The notes: generated from the sequence alone by a model not told the origin. A stretch of 64,000 nucleotides of DNA from Immundisolibacter sp049322795 (GCA_049322795.1 JBMOQH010000014.1:124001-188000); one strand, 5' to 3'; numbered from the stretch's first letter, positions 17,407 through 26,035 are shown. A program made the numbers and translations.

Positions 17407-18459
17407 TCAGTCGATCCAGGCCAGCCCTTCGGCATCGTAGGCCTGCCGCAGCAGGTCGGTGGCCAGCCAGTCCCGGACCTGGAAGTTCTGCTCGATGAAG
17501 CCGTGCGCGTGCAGAAAGCTTTTCATGATCTCGAGCGTCTCGATGAGGCGCATGCTGAGCTCGGGCTTGAGTTTCTGGTGCAGGTCCGGCGTGTAGTAGG
17601 CCTCGATGTCGGCCGGCCTGACGCCGGTTTCGAGCGCCAGCGCGGCGGTCGCGGCGGCCTTGTTTTCCGGCTGCGCGGCCCAGGTGGCGGCCTTGAGCAG
17701 CGTGCGCGCATAGCGCACCACCGCGTCCGGACGCTCGCGCACCAGCGAGTTGCTGACCGTCAGCAGGCGCGGCGTGGCGTTGTTGACCTTGGCCCACAGG
17801 GGCTTGGCGTCGATCAGGTTGTACAGCAGGCGGATGCCGCCGCCGGACTCGCGCTGCATGGCGGCAATCTCGCCGCCCTTGGCGAAGAAGGCGTCCACCT
17901 TGCCGTCCAGCAGCGCGCGCATCTGGCAGTGGTAGTAGGAGGCAATCTGCCGCGTCTGGGCGTCCGCGAAGCCGGGATTGATCAGCTGGTGGTGATCGCC
18001 GGTCTCGATCACGTCGGTGAACACCGCGTCGCCCTCGCGCATGCCGTGCAGTTCGAGCGCCGACACGAACGCCTTCTTGGCGGCGAAGCGGAAGAAATTC
18101 ATGATCAGCTTCGGCCACACCGGCAGCGCCAGGCGCTTGCCGGCGAGATCCCGCACCGAGTGGATGGGATCGTCCGCGCGCACGAACAGCCCGAGCGTCT
18201 CCTCGACGAAGCTGATGCCGAGCAGCGAGGTGTCCGCCCCGCGCGAGCGCGCCCACACCGGCGGCGAGCCGCCGCCCTCGCGGAACGAGTCCGCCAGCGT
18301 GTGCGCGAAGTGCGTATCCGAGTTCTCGCGGCCGAGTTCCCTGATGTTGCGCACCTCGCAGTCGGTGCCGGCGAACTCGCTGTCGAACAGCTTGCGCTGG
18401 TAGGCGATGCCGGACGCGGTCGGCACCGGGCAGCGGGTGTACCAAAGGGTGCGGGACAT
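17407..18459 (-). CDS. DszB-like desulfinase homologue (substrate-binding-protein fold)
   Basis: A 350-residue protein with the periplasmic-binding-protein fold but no signal peptide, so it should stay in the cytoplasm, and no ABC permease or ATPase is nearby. Compared with the remembered sequence of DszB (2'-hydroxybiphenyl-2-sulfinate desulfinase, 365 residues), it is collinear throughout. It has the CPVP motif with Cys10 (DszB Cys27), then His50, Arg60 and Gly63, with the same His-Arg-Gly spacing as DszB His60, Arg70 and Gly73. Further matches are LLGI..., FVR.D.PI....DLAG and TVSNSLVRERP. The family also includes NMT1/ThiY-like and ABC-type proteins, so the reaction is inferred. A GAGGA site precedes the ATG. 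It sits in an operon with a flavin reductase. Confidence 0.72.
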   Translation of the reverse strand: MSRTLWYTRCPVPTASGIAYQRKLFDSEFAGTDCEVRNIRELGRENSDTHFAHTLADSFREGGGSPPVWARSRGADTSLLGISFVEETLGLFVRADDPIHSVRDLAGKRLALPVWPKLIMNFFRFAAKKAFVSALELHGMREGDAVFTDVIETGDHHQLINPGFADAQTRQIASYYHCQMRALLDGKVDAFFAKGGEIAAMQRESGGGIRLLYNLIDAKPLWAKVNNATPRLLTVSNSLVRERPDAVVRYARTLLKAATWAAQPENKAAATAALALETGVRPADIEAYYTPDLHQKLKPELSMRLIETLEIMKSFLHAHGFIEQNFQVRDWLATDLLRQAYDAEGLAWID

Positions 18460-18497
18460 TCGGTGAGATTCCTCGACTTGCGGGTGCGAGCGGCGGG

Positions 18498-19637
18498 TCA
18501 GACGCCGATCTCGAGTTCGTGCTCGAAGGCGAAGTCCGGGTCGCCGAAAACGCGCACTGTCTCGCGCAGCGCCGGCTGGTCCAGGAACACGAAACGGCCG
18601 CGCTCCCACAGCGGCTCGCCATCGAACGTGATGGTCGGGTCGACCACCGGGATCGACATCTCGCCCGGCTGCACGGCGCCGATGGTGTGGAAATGCACGA
18701 TGCGCGGGTTGGCGTGGACCATGTACATCCATTGGTCCAGGCCCTGTTCGGGGCCGGCGGTCACGCTGCAGCGCGGGTTGATGCCGGCGTGCCAGGAATT
18801 GACGATGTAGGGCTCCTTGCCCATCTCGCCACCGCACTTCTCGAGGTAGGCGCGCAGCTGCGACACGGCGGTCGCGTCACCATCGAAACCGGTGATGCGG
18901 CCGTGGTCGATCTCGATCAGCACCGGGCTCGGCAGGGCGGTGCCATTCGGCTCGAACACATGGATGCCGGACGGCGTCAGCCAGCGCACCGCCAGCCGGC
19001 CGCTGGCCTGCATGCCGTCGAACACCTGGCACACGCCGAGCGGGAAGGTGCGCAGCGTGAAGCCGTCGCCGGTGGACTTGGCGTCGCTCTTTGCCTGCTT
19101 GGGCGACTGTCCCGGCTGCGGAATCGGGCCGGACAGGTCGCTGCCGAGCGGACAGGTGATGCGCCACGATTTCGCCATGCCCAGCCGGGGCCCAAGGTTT
19201 TTCAGCACCTCCAGCCACACCTTGTACGGCACCTGCGCGTACGGCGAGCCGAGCTGATCCCAGGTCTGCAGAAAATTCAGCATCTTCATGCCGCGACCGT
19301 TGAACGGCACCAGGCGCAGCACGGCGGCGACCATGTGGTTGAAGACCGTCACGTCCGGCGCCTCGAAGGCCCGGACCAGCGCCGGCGGCATGTCCTCCGG
19401 CCCCTTCACGGTGTCGGTCCACATCACATGCACGCGCCCGCCGAGCTGGCGCGCCTCGTCCGCGATGATGTCCGACACGGCCGGCTCGGTGATGCCGTTT
19501 TCGTTGAGGATCAGCACCTCGTCGCCGGCCTTCATCTCGCAGCCGTCGATGAGCATGTTGCGTGCGCCGCGGCGCACGTCCTGCTCGGAATGCCGGCGTT
19601 GCCGGCCGTCGACGTTCACGCGGTCCACGGTTCCCAC
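18498..19637 (-). CDS. M29/NicX-like metalloprotein (leucyl aminopeptidase or 2,5-dihydroxypyridine dioxygenase family)
   Basis: A 379-residue protein from a GTG at 19637 with an excellent GAGGAGG site eight bases upstream; an ATG at 19682 has none. It resembles the M29 aminopeptidase superfamily, which also contains the ring-cleaving iron enzyme NicX. Candidate metal ligands lie in NSWHAGINPRC (His283), RIVHFHTIG (His315, His317) and VVDPTITFDG (Asp333). The ligand spacing fits neither classical M29 peptidases nor NicX exactly. It is first in the operon with the DszB-like protein, reductase and SRPBCC gene, which argues for a catabolic rather than peptidase role. Function not assigned. Confidence 0.68.
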   Translation of the reverse strand: MGTVDRVNVDGRQRRHSEQDVRRGARNMLIDGCEMKAGDEVLILNENGITEPAVSDIIADEARQLGGRVHVMWTDTVKGPEDMPPALVRAFEAPDVTVFNHMVAAVLRLVPFNGRGMKMLNFLQTWDQLGSPYAQVPYKVWLEVLKNLGPRLGMAKSWRITCPLGSDLSGPIPQPGQSPKQAKSDAKSTGDGFTLRTFPLGVCQVFDGMQASGRLAVRWLTPSGIHVFEPNGTALPSPVLIEIDHGRITGFDGDATAVSQLRAYLEKCGGEMGKEPYIVNSWHAGINPRCSVTAGPEQGLDQWMYMVHANPRIVHFHTIGAVQPGEMSIPVVDPTITFDGEPLWERGRFVFLDQPALRETVRVFGDPDFAFEHELEIGV

Positions 19638-19748
19638 GGGGCGATCCTCCTCGGTGCTCGTCTGCTGAATGATCGATCGCATGGTAGGCCCGCACCCGGG
19701 GCTTGGCAACGCGCGCCGGGGCCGCCCGCCCCGGCCGAAACGGTGCCT

Positions 19749-20555
19749 TCAGGCCGGCAGATCGGCGCCCAGATGGGGCTTGATGGTATCCAGCAGGGCC
19801 TGGTGCACGCGCAGGTTGCCGCCGACCACATTGCCGGTCTTCATGGCCCTTTCGCCGCCGCGGATGTCGGTGACCACGCCGCCGGCCTCGCGGATCAGCA
19901 GCACGCCGGCGGCGATGTCCCAGGGCGACAGACCCAGCTCCCAGAAACCGTCGAAACGACCCGCCGCCACGTACGCCAGATCGAGCGCCGCCGACCCCGC
20001 GCGGCGGATGGCGCAACCGGCGCTGGACACGGCCTTGAAGGTCTCCGTGTAAGCGTCCAGATGCACCTGGGACTTGAACGGAAAACCGGTACCTATCACC
20101 GCGCCCGGCAGCTTGGTGTGCCCGCTGACCCGCAAACGCCGGTCGTTCAGGCGCGCGCCCTTGCCGCGTTCGGCCACGAACAGCTCGTCGCGGCCGGGGT
20201 CGTAAACCACGCCGACTTCCAGCCGGTCGCGTATTTCCAGCCCGATCGACACCGCGTACCACGGCAGGCCATGCAGGTAATTCGTGGTGCCGTCCAGGGG
20301 GTCGATGATCCAGCGCGCGCCCTGGCTGCCGACCTCACCCTGCGCGCCGCCCTCCTCGCCCAGGATGGCGTGGTCAGGGTAGGCGCGGCGGATGATCTCG
20401 ACGATGCGCCGCTCGGCTTCTCGATCGGCCTCGGAGACGAAGTCGTTCGGGCCTTTCATCTCGACGCGCAACTCGTCTAGACGCTCGCCGGTCCGTAGCA
20501 GGAAGTCGCCCGCGGCGCGGGCGGCGCGCACGGCGATGGTGATCAGTGGGGACAT
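19749..20555 (-). CDS. suhB: Inositol-1-monophosphatase family protein
   Basis: A 268-residue magnesium-dependent phosphatase very close in length to E. coli SuhB (267). The metal-binding motifs are seen: EADREAE, GEEGG, the core DPLDGTTNY, and the C-terminal WDIAAG. In enterics SuhB also joins the rRNA antitermination complex. It is divergent from trmJ, the same neighbourhood as in many gammaproteobacteria (suhB / trmJ-cysE). The ribosome site is weak. Confidence 0.93.
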   Translation of the reverse strand: MSPLITIAVRAARAAGDFLLRTGERLDELRVEMKGPNDFVSEADREAERRIVEIIRRAYPDHAILGEEGGAQGEVGSQGARWIIDPLDGTTNYLHGLPWYAVSIGLEIRDRLEVGVVYDPGRDELFVAERGKGARLNDRRLRVSGHTKLPGAVIGTGFPFKSQVHLDAYTETFKAVSSAGCAIRRAGSAALDLAYVAAGRFDGFWELGLSPWDIAAGVLLIREAGGVVTDIRGGERAMKTGNVVGGNLRVHQALLDTIKPHLGADLPA

Positions 20556-20733
20556 GCAAAGAACTCGCTGCGGCAGGAACAGCGGCGCGCCAGGCGGCGC
20601 GCCGGGTCGCAATTTTAGCGCGTGCCGCCCAACACCCCGGCGCCGCCAGGCGCAGCGCCGCAAATTGAGCGTTTCCCGTCTGAAGCAGGACGCCTCGACA
20701 TGAGCCAAGCGCGGACACCTCTTATCCATGCAT

Positions 20734-20760
20734 CGCTTCGCTGGCGCGCCCAGCGAAGCG
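20734..20760. repeat. 11-bp inverted repeat in the suhB-trmJ intergenic region
   Basis: The arms CGCTTCGCTGG (20734-20744) and CCAGCGAAGCG (20750-20760) form a perfect hairpin with loop CGCGC, 55 bases before trmJ. It could be a leader hairpin or an operator. The rest of the 260-bp region shows nothing else clear. Confidence 0.45.
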
Positions 20761-20815
20761 CTGAACTGAAAAATTCCGCGGACGCGTTCTCCCAGTCTCC
20801 CTAGAATTCGCAGCC

Positions 20816-21553
20816 ATGAACAAGCTGTCTCGAATCCGCATCGTGCTCGTCGGCACCACGCATCCCGGCAATATCGGCGCCGTGGCGCGCGCCATGCACA
20901 ACATGGCGCTCGCGCGTCTGTACCTGGTGCAACCGAAGTTCTTTCCGCACGAGGAGGCCAGCGCCCGCGCCGCGGGTGCCGATGCACTGCTGGAGAACGC
21001 CATCGTGTGCGGGTCGCTGGCCGAAGCGGTCGCCGACTGCACGCTGGTGATCGGCGCCAGCGTGCGCGAGCGCAGCATCGAGCTGCCGCCGCTGGACCCG
21101 CCGGCCTGCGCCGAGCACGCCCTGTCCCAGGCCGCGCACGGCGAAGTGGCGCTGGTGTTCGGCCCCGAGCACTCGGGCCTCAGCAATGCGGACCTCGACC
21201 TGTGCCAGCGGCGCGTGGTCATCCCGAGCAACCCGGCGTTTCCGTCGCTCAATCTCGCCGCCGCCGTTCAGGTGCTGACCTACGAGCTGTACCGGCGCGC
21301 CGCCGAGCCGCCGGCGGCGCCAGAACCGCTCAGCCCGCCCGCCACGCACACGCAGGTCGAGCGCCTGTTCGAGCATTTGGAGCAGGTGCTGGAGCGGATC
21401 AGCTTCCTGCGCCTGAGCAACCCGCAGCGCGGCATGCGGCGCCTGCGCGCGCTTGTCAACCGGGCAGCCCCGGACCAGAATGAAGTCCAGATCCTGCGGG
21501 GCATCCTGAGTGCCGCCGAGCACGCCCTTGCCAAGACCGACCCCGATGCCTGA
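20816..21553 (+). CDS. trmJ: tRNA (cytidine/uridine-2'-O-)-methyltransferase
   Basis: A 245-residue SPOUT-class methyltransferase that modifies position 32 of the anticodon loop in several tRNAs. The family segments are GTTHPGNIGAVARAM at the start, FGPEHSGLSN in the middle of the knot and IPSNPAFPSLNLAAAV closing the SAM-binding knot. Length and C-terminal helical tail match TrmJ. It is followed after 5 bp by cysE, the common order trmJ-cysE, although the iscRSUA operon that often comes next is absent. Confidence 0.95.
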   Translation: MNKLSRIRIVLVGTTHPGNIGAVARAMHNMALARLYLVQPKFFPHEEASARAAGADALLENAIVCGSLAEAVADCTLVIGASVRERSIELPPLDPPACAEHALSQAAHGEVALVFGPEHSGLSNADLDLCQRRVVIPSNPAFPSLNLAAAVQVLTYELYRRAAEPPAAPEPLSPPATHTQVERLFEHLEQVLERISFLRLSNPQRGMRRLRALVNRAAPDQNEVQILRGILSAAEHALAKTDPDA

Positions 21554-21558
21554 ATCCC

Positions 21559-22302
21559 ATGTTTGACCGACTGCGCGAAGACATCGACTGCGTATTCGCC
21601 CGCGACCCGGCGGCGCGCAACCGCTTCGAGGTGCTCACCACCTATCCCGGCCTGCACGCGCTGTGGCTGCACCGCCTGGCGCACTGGCTGTGGGGTATGA
21701 AGCTGCGTTGGCCGGCGCGGGCGGTAGCTTACCTGTCGCGCTTCCTGACCGGCATCGAGATTCATCCCGGCGCGCGCATCGGCCGGCGCTTTTTCATCGA
21801 CCACGGCATGGGCGTGGTGATCGGCGAAACGGCCGAGATCGGTGACGACTGCACGCTGTACCACGGCGTCACGCTTGGCGGCACCACCTGGGAAAAGGGC
21901 AAGCGCCATCCGACGCTCGACAACGACGTGGTGGTCGGCGCCGGCGCCAAGATTCTCGGCCCCATCACCATGGGCCAGGGCGCGCGCATCGGCAGCAACT
22001 CGGTGGTGGTCAAGGACGTGCCCGCCGGCGCCACCGTGGTCGGTGTGCCGGGCCGAATGGTCGGGGCTGACGCGGAGCGCCGGCGCGAGACCGCCGCCCG
22101 CATCGGTTTTGCCGCGTATGGTCTGCGCGGGGACCTGCCGGACCCGGTCGGTCGCTCGCTGGACGCCGTGCTCGACCACATCGAGGCCATCGAGGAGCGC
22201 ATGGCGAAACTCATGGCGGCGCTGCAGGAACTGGGCATCACGCCCGACGTCGAGGACGCCGCAGCGGCCGCCCACGGAAGGCGCGAAGACCCCCGGACTT
22301 GA
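21559..22302 (+). CDS. cysE: Serine O-acetyltransferase
   Basis: A 247-residue acetyltransferase that makes O-acetylserine, the acceptor for sulfide in cysteine synthesis. It has the hexapeptide left-handed helix (GIEIHPGARIG, IGETAEIGDD, GAGAKILGPI) and the active-site region DHGMGVVIGE. It is of the shorter type lacking the long N-terminal domain of E. coli CysE (273 residues). It belongs functionally with cysJ, cysI and cysH at 51-57.6 kb. The next gene starts in its stop codon. Confidence 0.95.
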   Translation: MFDRLREDIDCVFARDPAARNRFEVLTTYPGLHALWLHRLAHWLWGMKLRWPARAVAYLSRFLTGIEIHPGARIGRRFFIDHGMGVVIGETAEIGDDCTLYHGVTLGGTTWEKGKRHPTLDNDVVVGAGAKILGPITMGQGARIGSNSVVVKDVPAGATVVGVPGRMVGADAERRRETAARIGFAAYGLRGDLPDPVGRSLDAVLDHIEAIEERMAKLMAALQELGITPDVEDAAAAAHGRREDPRT

Positions 22303-23720
22303 GCGCACCGCCGGCGGGCGAGCAGCCGATCCCCGACACGCCGGCCGGGGTCGCGGCGCCAAGCCTGCGCGCCGAATCTGGGCGCGGTTACCTGTTCGTC
22401 GAGGCCGACCGCCGGCGCCGCATCCTGGCGCTCGCCCTGCCGATCATCGCCGCCATGACCTCGCAGGCGCTGCTGAACGTGGTCGACACGGCCATGGTCG
22501 GCCACCTGGGCGACGCCGCGCTGGCGGCGGTCGGGCTCGGCAGTTTCGTGCTATTCACCTGCCAGGCCATGATTCTTGGCCTGTCGGTCGGCGTGCAGGC
22601 CATCGCCGCGCGGCGCAGGGGCGAGGGCCGGCTCGACGAAACTGCCGTTCCGCTCAACGCCAGCCTGCTGCTGATCCTGGCGATCGGACCCGTGCTGACG
22701 CTGGCGCTGTGCGGGCTGGCGCCGTGGTTTTTCCCACTGCTGAACCCGGACCCGGCGGTCATCGCCGGCGCCGTGCCGTATTTCCAGATTCGCATGCTGG
22801 CCGGGCCGCTGATGGCCATGAACTACGCCTTTCGCGGCTACTGGAACGGCATCGGCCAATCCCGCCTGTACATGACCACGCTGCTGATCATGCATGCCAG
22901 CAACGTGCTGCTGAATTACATGTTCATCTACGGCCACTTCGGCGCGCCGGCGCTGGGCGTGACCGGATCGGGACTGGGGACCGCCCTGTCGGTGCTGCTG
23001 GGCACCGCCATCTACTACGGCTTCGGCTGGCGTTACGCGCTCGAGGGCGGCTTTCTGCGCCGCCGGCCGCAGCGGCAGGATTACCGCTCGCTGGTGCGCA
23101 TCGCGATTCCGGCCGGTCTGCAGCACGTGTCGCAATCGGCCGGCCTGGTGGCGCTGTACTGGATCATCGGGCGCATTGGCACGGCCGAGCTCGCCGCCGC
23201 CAACGTGCTGGTGAACCTCATGATGGTGGTGATCCTGCCCGGCATGGGGCTGGCCATGGCGGCGGCGACACTGGTGGGTCAGTCGCTCGGCAGCGGCCAG
23301 CCCGACGAAGCGCGGCGCTGGGCGCGCGACGCGATGCGCCTCGGGGTGGTCGGTCTTGGCCTGCTGGGCGCGCCGCTGGTGCTGGCGCCGGACCTGATCC
23401 TGGGGCTTTTCCTGCACGATCCGGACACGGTGGCGCTGGCGCGCTGGCCGATGCGCATCGCCGGGCTCGCGGTGGTGCTCGAAGGCATCAAGCGCGTCTA
23501 CATGCAGGTGCTGATGAGCGCCGGCGACGGCCGGCGGGTGATGCGCGTCAGCGTGCTCACGCAGTGGTTCCTGTTCACCCCGGCGGCATATCTGATCGGC
23601 CCCGTGTGGGGGCTTGGCCTGCTCGGGATCTGGATCGGCCAGGAGGTGTACCGCCTCGCACAGCTTGGCGTGTTCCGCCACTACTGGCGCGAGGGGCGCT
23701 GGGCCGGCATACGGATTTAG
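22299..23720 (+). CDS. MATE family efflux transporter
   Basis: A 473-residue multidrug and toxin extrusion protein of the inner membrane, with about twelve hydrophobic segments in two homologous halves. The opening segment LALALPIIAAMTSQALLNVVDT with MVGHLG just behind it is the conserved first helix of NorM/DinF-type members. The likely start is a TTG overlapping the cysE stop by four bases; no better start lies before the first helix. It is probably co-transcribed with cysE. Substrates cannot be predicted. Confidence 0.9.
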   Translation: MSAPPAGEQPIPDTPAGVAAPSLRAESGRGYLFVEADRRRRILALALPIIAAMTSQALLNVVDTAMVGHLGDAALAAVGLGSFVLFTCQAMILGLSVGVQAIAARRRGEGRLDETAVPLNASLLLILAIGPVLTLALCGLAPWFFPLLNPDPAVIAGAVPYFQIRMLAGPLMAMNYAFRGYWNGIGQSRLYMTTLLIMHASNVLLNYMFIYGHFGAPALGVTGSGLGTALSVLLGTAIYYGFGWRYALEGGFLRRRPQRQDYRSLVRIAIPAGLQHVSQSAGLVALYWIIGRIGTAELAAANVLVNLMMVVILPGMGLAMAAATLVGQSLGSGQPDEARRWARDAMRLGVVGLGLLGAPLVLAPDLILGLFLHDPDTVALARWPMRIAGLAVVLEGIKRVYMQVLMSAGDGRRVMRVSVLTQWFLFTPAAYLIGPVWGLGLLGIWIGQEVYRLAQLGVFRHYWREGRWAGIRI

Positions 23721-23751
23721 CCGGCCCGCGCGGCACGCCGAGCCGACGGCG

Positions 23752-24855
23752 TCAGGCCGCCGGCGCAATCACCGCCTTGACCGTCTCCAGTCGGGCCACC
23801 GCCTCGAGCGCCTGCTGACTGTCCTCGATGCGGTAACGATGCGTCACCGCCGCCGCCAGCGGAAAGCGCGCGTGCTGCGCCTGCACCACCTGCAGCGCCT
23901 GGTACAGATGCCGCGGCTGCGACAGCGCGGTGCCGATGATGCGCAGGTTGAGGTTGTTGATCAGGCGCGGCTCGACCGGCACCGTACCGGGCGCCGACCA
24001 CAGGCCGACGATCAGGTAACGCCCGCCGCGGGCAACCAGCTGCAAACCCTCGCCGAAGGCGGGTACCACGCCGGCCGCCTCGATCACCACGTCGGCGCCG
24101 CGCCCACCGGTGAGCTCGCGTGCCCGGGCGACGCGCGCGGCCGGGTCGGTGACCTGATCCATATCGATGGTGTGCGTGGCGCCGAACTCGCGCGCCACCG
24201 AAAGACGCCGTTCCGGCGCGCCGATGACCACGAGCGGCGCGGCGCCGGAGAGATGCGCCAGCAGGGTCGCGGCGAGGCCCACCGGCCCGCAGCCCTGCAC
24301 CACCACGCTCATTCCGGGGCGGATACCCTTCAGGCGCTCGATGCCCTGCAGCATCGTCGGCAGCGCACAGCCGAGCGCGATCACGGCATCCGACGGCGTG
24401 TCGTCAGGCACGCGATAGAACGGCAAGCCCGCGCGCAGCGTGGCGTAGTCGCAATAGCTCGCCGGCGTCGGCCCGCCGGCGTCGGCGAACACGCCGGCAA
24501 ACGCGTTCTCGCACATCGACACGTCGCCCAGCACGGTGCAGGCGTGGCAGCGCTGGCACGGCGCCACCGGCTGCCAGTACACCCGGTCGCCCACCGCCAG
24601 CGGCGTACCGGCATAGTCGGTGCCCACCCCGGCGGCGAGCGCATCGACCACGCCCACGCCCTCGTGCCCCAGCACCACCGGCCCGGGCAGCGGCACCTCG
24701 CCGCGCCAGAAATGCACATCCGTGCCGCACACGCCGCCATGGGTGATGCGCACCAGCACCTCGCCCGCCGCGGGTTCGGCCACCGGCCGCTCCCAGATCT
24801 CGATCGGCTGGTTCGGTGCGACCAACACGGCCCGTTTGCCGGTTCTTTGAGTCAT
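23752..24855 (-). CDS. Zinc-dependent alcohol dehydrogenase (MDR family)
   Basis: A 367-residue medium-chain dehydrogenase with catalytic-zinc residues in GGVCGTDVHF and GHEGVGVV, and a structural-zinc cluster begun by CQRCHAC and closed by MCENAF. The nucleotide-binding motif is QGCGPVGLAA, followed by a Rossmann region with VVIEAAG. The ATG has an ideal GAGGAGGAG site. The substrate is not evident; related proteins oxidise secondary alcohols or polyols. It stands alone between a MATE pump and bolA. Confidence 0.9.
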   Translation of the reverse strand: MTQRTGKRAVLVAPNQPIEIWERPVAEPAAGEVLVRITHGGVCGTDVHFWRGEVPLPGPVVLGHEGVGVVDALAAGVGTDYAGTPLAVGDRVYWQPVAPCQRCHACTVLGDVSMCENAFAGVFADAGGPTPASYCDYATLRAGLPFYRVPDDTPSDAVIALGCALPTMLQGIERLKGIRPGMSVVVQGCGPVGLAATLLAHLSGAAPLVVIGAPERRLSVAREFGATHTIDMDQVTDPAARVARARELTGGRGADVVIEAAGVVPAFGEGLQLVARGGRYLIVGLWSAPGTVPVEPRLINNLNLRIIGTALSQPRHLYQALQVVQAQHARFPLAAAVTHRYRIEDSQQALEAVARLETVKAVIAPAA

Positions 24856-24905
24856 CGGGTTCTCCTCCTCGCTATGCCGGGACGCGGTGGGCGGCCCCGG
24901 GGACG

Positions 24906-25196
24906 TTATGGTTTCCGCTGTTCCCCGTGCGGCAACAGCTCGATGGCGAGCGCGTGAATCTCGGTCTGCATCAGCTCGCCGAGCGCCGCATAAATCATGC
25001 GATGGCACTCCACCGGCCGCTTGCCGGCAAACGCGGACGCGGCGATACGCAGCGTGTAGTGCCCGCCTTGACGGGCGCCGGCATGCCCGGCGTGCTGGTG
25101 ACTGTCGTCGATGAGTTCAAGGCGGCTCGGCGCCAGTGCCTCGTCGAGCGCCGCGCGGATTCGCGCCATGCGCGGCGTGTCCTGGCTTGCGCTCAT
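24906..25196 (-). CDS. BolA family protein
   Basis: A 96-residue protein of the BolA/IbaG family, which pairs with monothiol glutaredoxins in iron-sulfur cluster handling. The conserved core DDSHQHAGHAGA followed by HYTLRI and the RHRMIY-like CHRMIYAALGE are present. Its ATG overlaps the yciB stop by four bases, so the two are coupled. BolA beside yciB is a familiar proteobacterial pairing. Confidence 0.92.
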   Translation of the reverse strand: MSASQDTPRMARIRAALDEALAPSRLELIDDSHQHAGHAGARQGGHYTLRIAASAFAGKRPVECHRMIYAALGELMQTEIHALAIELLPHGEQRKP

Positions 25197-25924
25197 GCCG
25201 CCGACTCCGCGGCATCCTGCCGCGGCATGTGACGGCCGATGTACACGGCCTGCGCCAGCACGAAGGCGAGCGTCAACCCCATCAAGCCGAACAGCTTGAA
25301 GTTCACCCACAGGTCCTGATGCAGCTTGTGCAGATACGCCGCCTGCCGCTGCGCGGGTGCCAGCCCGGCCAGGTCCGCGCGCTGCGCGGCGTCGAGATCC
25401 GCCAGCGCCTTGCCCTCGACGGCCTGCGCGTAGGCCCCGTCGTCGGTCGCCACCTGCGCGTACGTCGTTTGCTGCTCCGTGCCGAGGCTTTGCGGGGTGA
25501 CCTGGTAGACGAAGGCCACGTAGGCGTTCAGCGCGCCGCTCAGCAGAAAAAACGCCACCCAACCGACGGTCAACCGACGCCACACCGCCCGCGGCAGCGC
25601 GAGCTGCGTCCCCAGCATGCGCTCGGTCAGCGGTCGTTGGCTGAACAGACTGAGTCCGAACGCCACGGCGAACGCCCAGTTGATGAGGCTCGGCTTCCAC
25701 ATGATGAAGCGCTCGTCGCGCAGCGCGATGGTGAGCCCACCCAGCCCCGCCAGCAGCGCGAGGTTGAACCACTGCGTCTTGTCGACGGGCCGGCGCAGTA
25801 CGCGCAGCATCGCAATCTGCAGCGCCGACACGGCGACCGCCGCGCCGGTCGCCGAGTAGATCCCCGCCCACTTGTAGACGGCGAAGAACACGATGATGGG
25901 CAGAAAATCGAACAGCAGCTTCAA
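25193..25924 (-). CDS. yciB: Inner membrane septation protein YciB (IspZ), with an insertion
   Basis: A 243-residue membrane protein needed for proper septation and cell envelope integrity in enterobacteria. It has about five hydrophobic helices and the signature LWVNFKLFGLMGLTLAF near the C terminus. Typical YciB is about 180 residues. The extra length here lies between AYVAFVYQVTP and the WVNFKLFG helix, about 65 residues rich in Ala, Gln and Asp. The start is a TTG with GAGG nine bases upstream. It is coupled to bolA. Confidence 0.9.
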   Translation of the reverse strand: MKLLFDFLPIIVFFAVYKWAGIYSATGAAVAVSALQIAMLRVLRRPVDKTQWFNLALLAGLGGLTIALRDERFIMWKPSLINWAFAVAFGLSLFSQRPLTERMLGTQLALPRAVWRRLTVGWVAFFLLSGALNAYVAFVYQVTPQSLGTEQQTTYAQVATDDGAYAQAVEGKALADLDAAQRADLAGLAPAQRQAAYLHKLHQDLWVNFKLFGLMGLTLAFVLAQAVYIGRHMPRQDAAESAA

Positions 25925-26035
25925 GCGGGAAAGCCTCGTTGGAAAGCGCCAGCAACGCGCCGCTCAGCGCGTCCTGAGAGGTGGTAAACGCTACCATGCC
26001 CGGCCCACGCGACGACGGACGGCCCCGCGACCCCC

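Noticed and set aside
17407..18459. Periplasmic binding protein of an ABC importer
   Set aside because: No signal peptide, no permease or ATPase gene nearby, and the Cys/His/Arg/Gly set of DszB is conserved.
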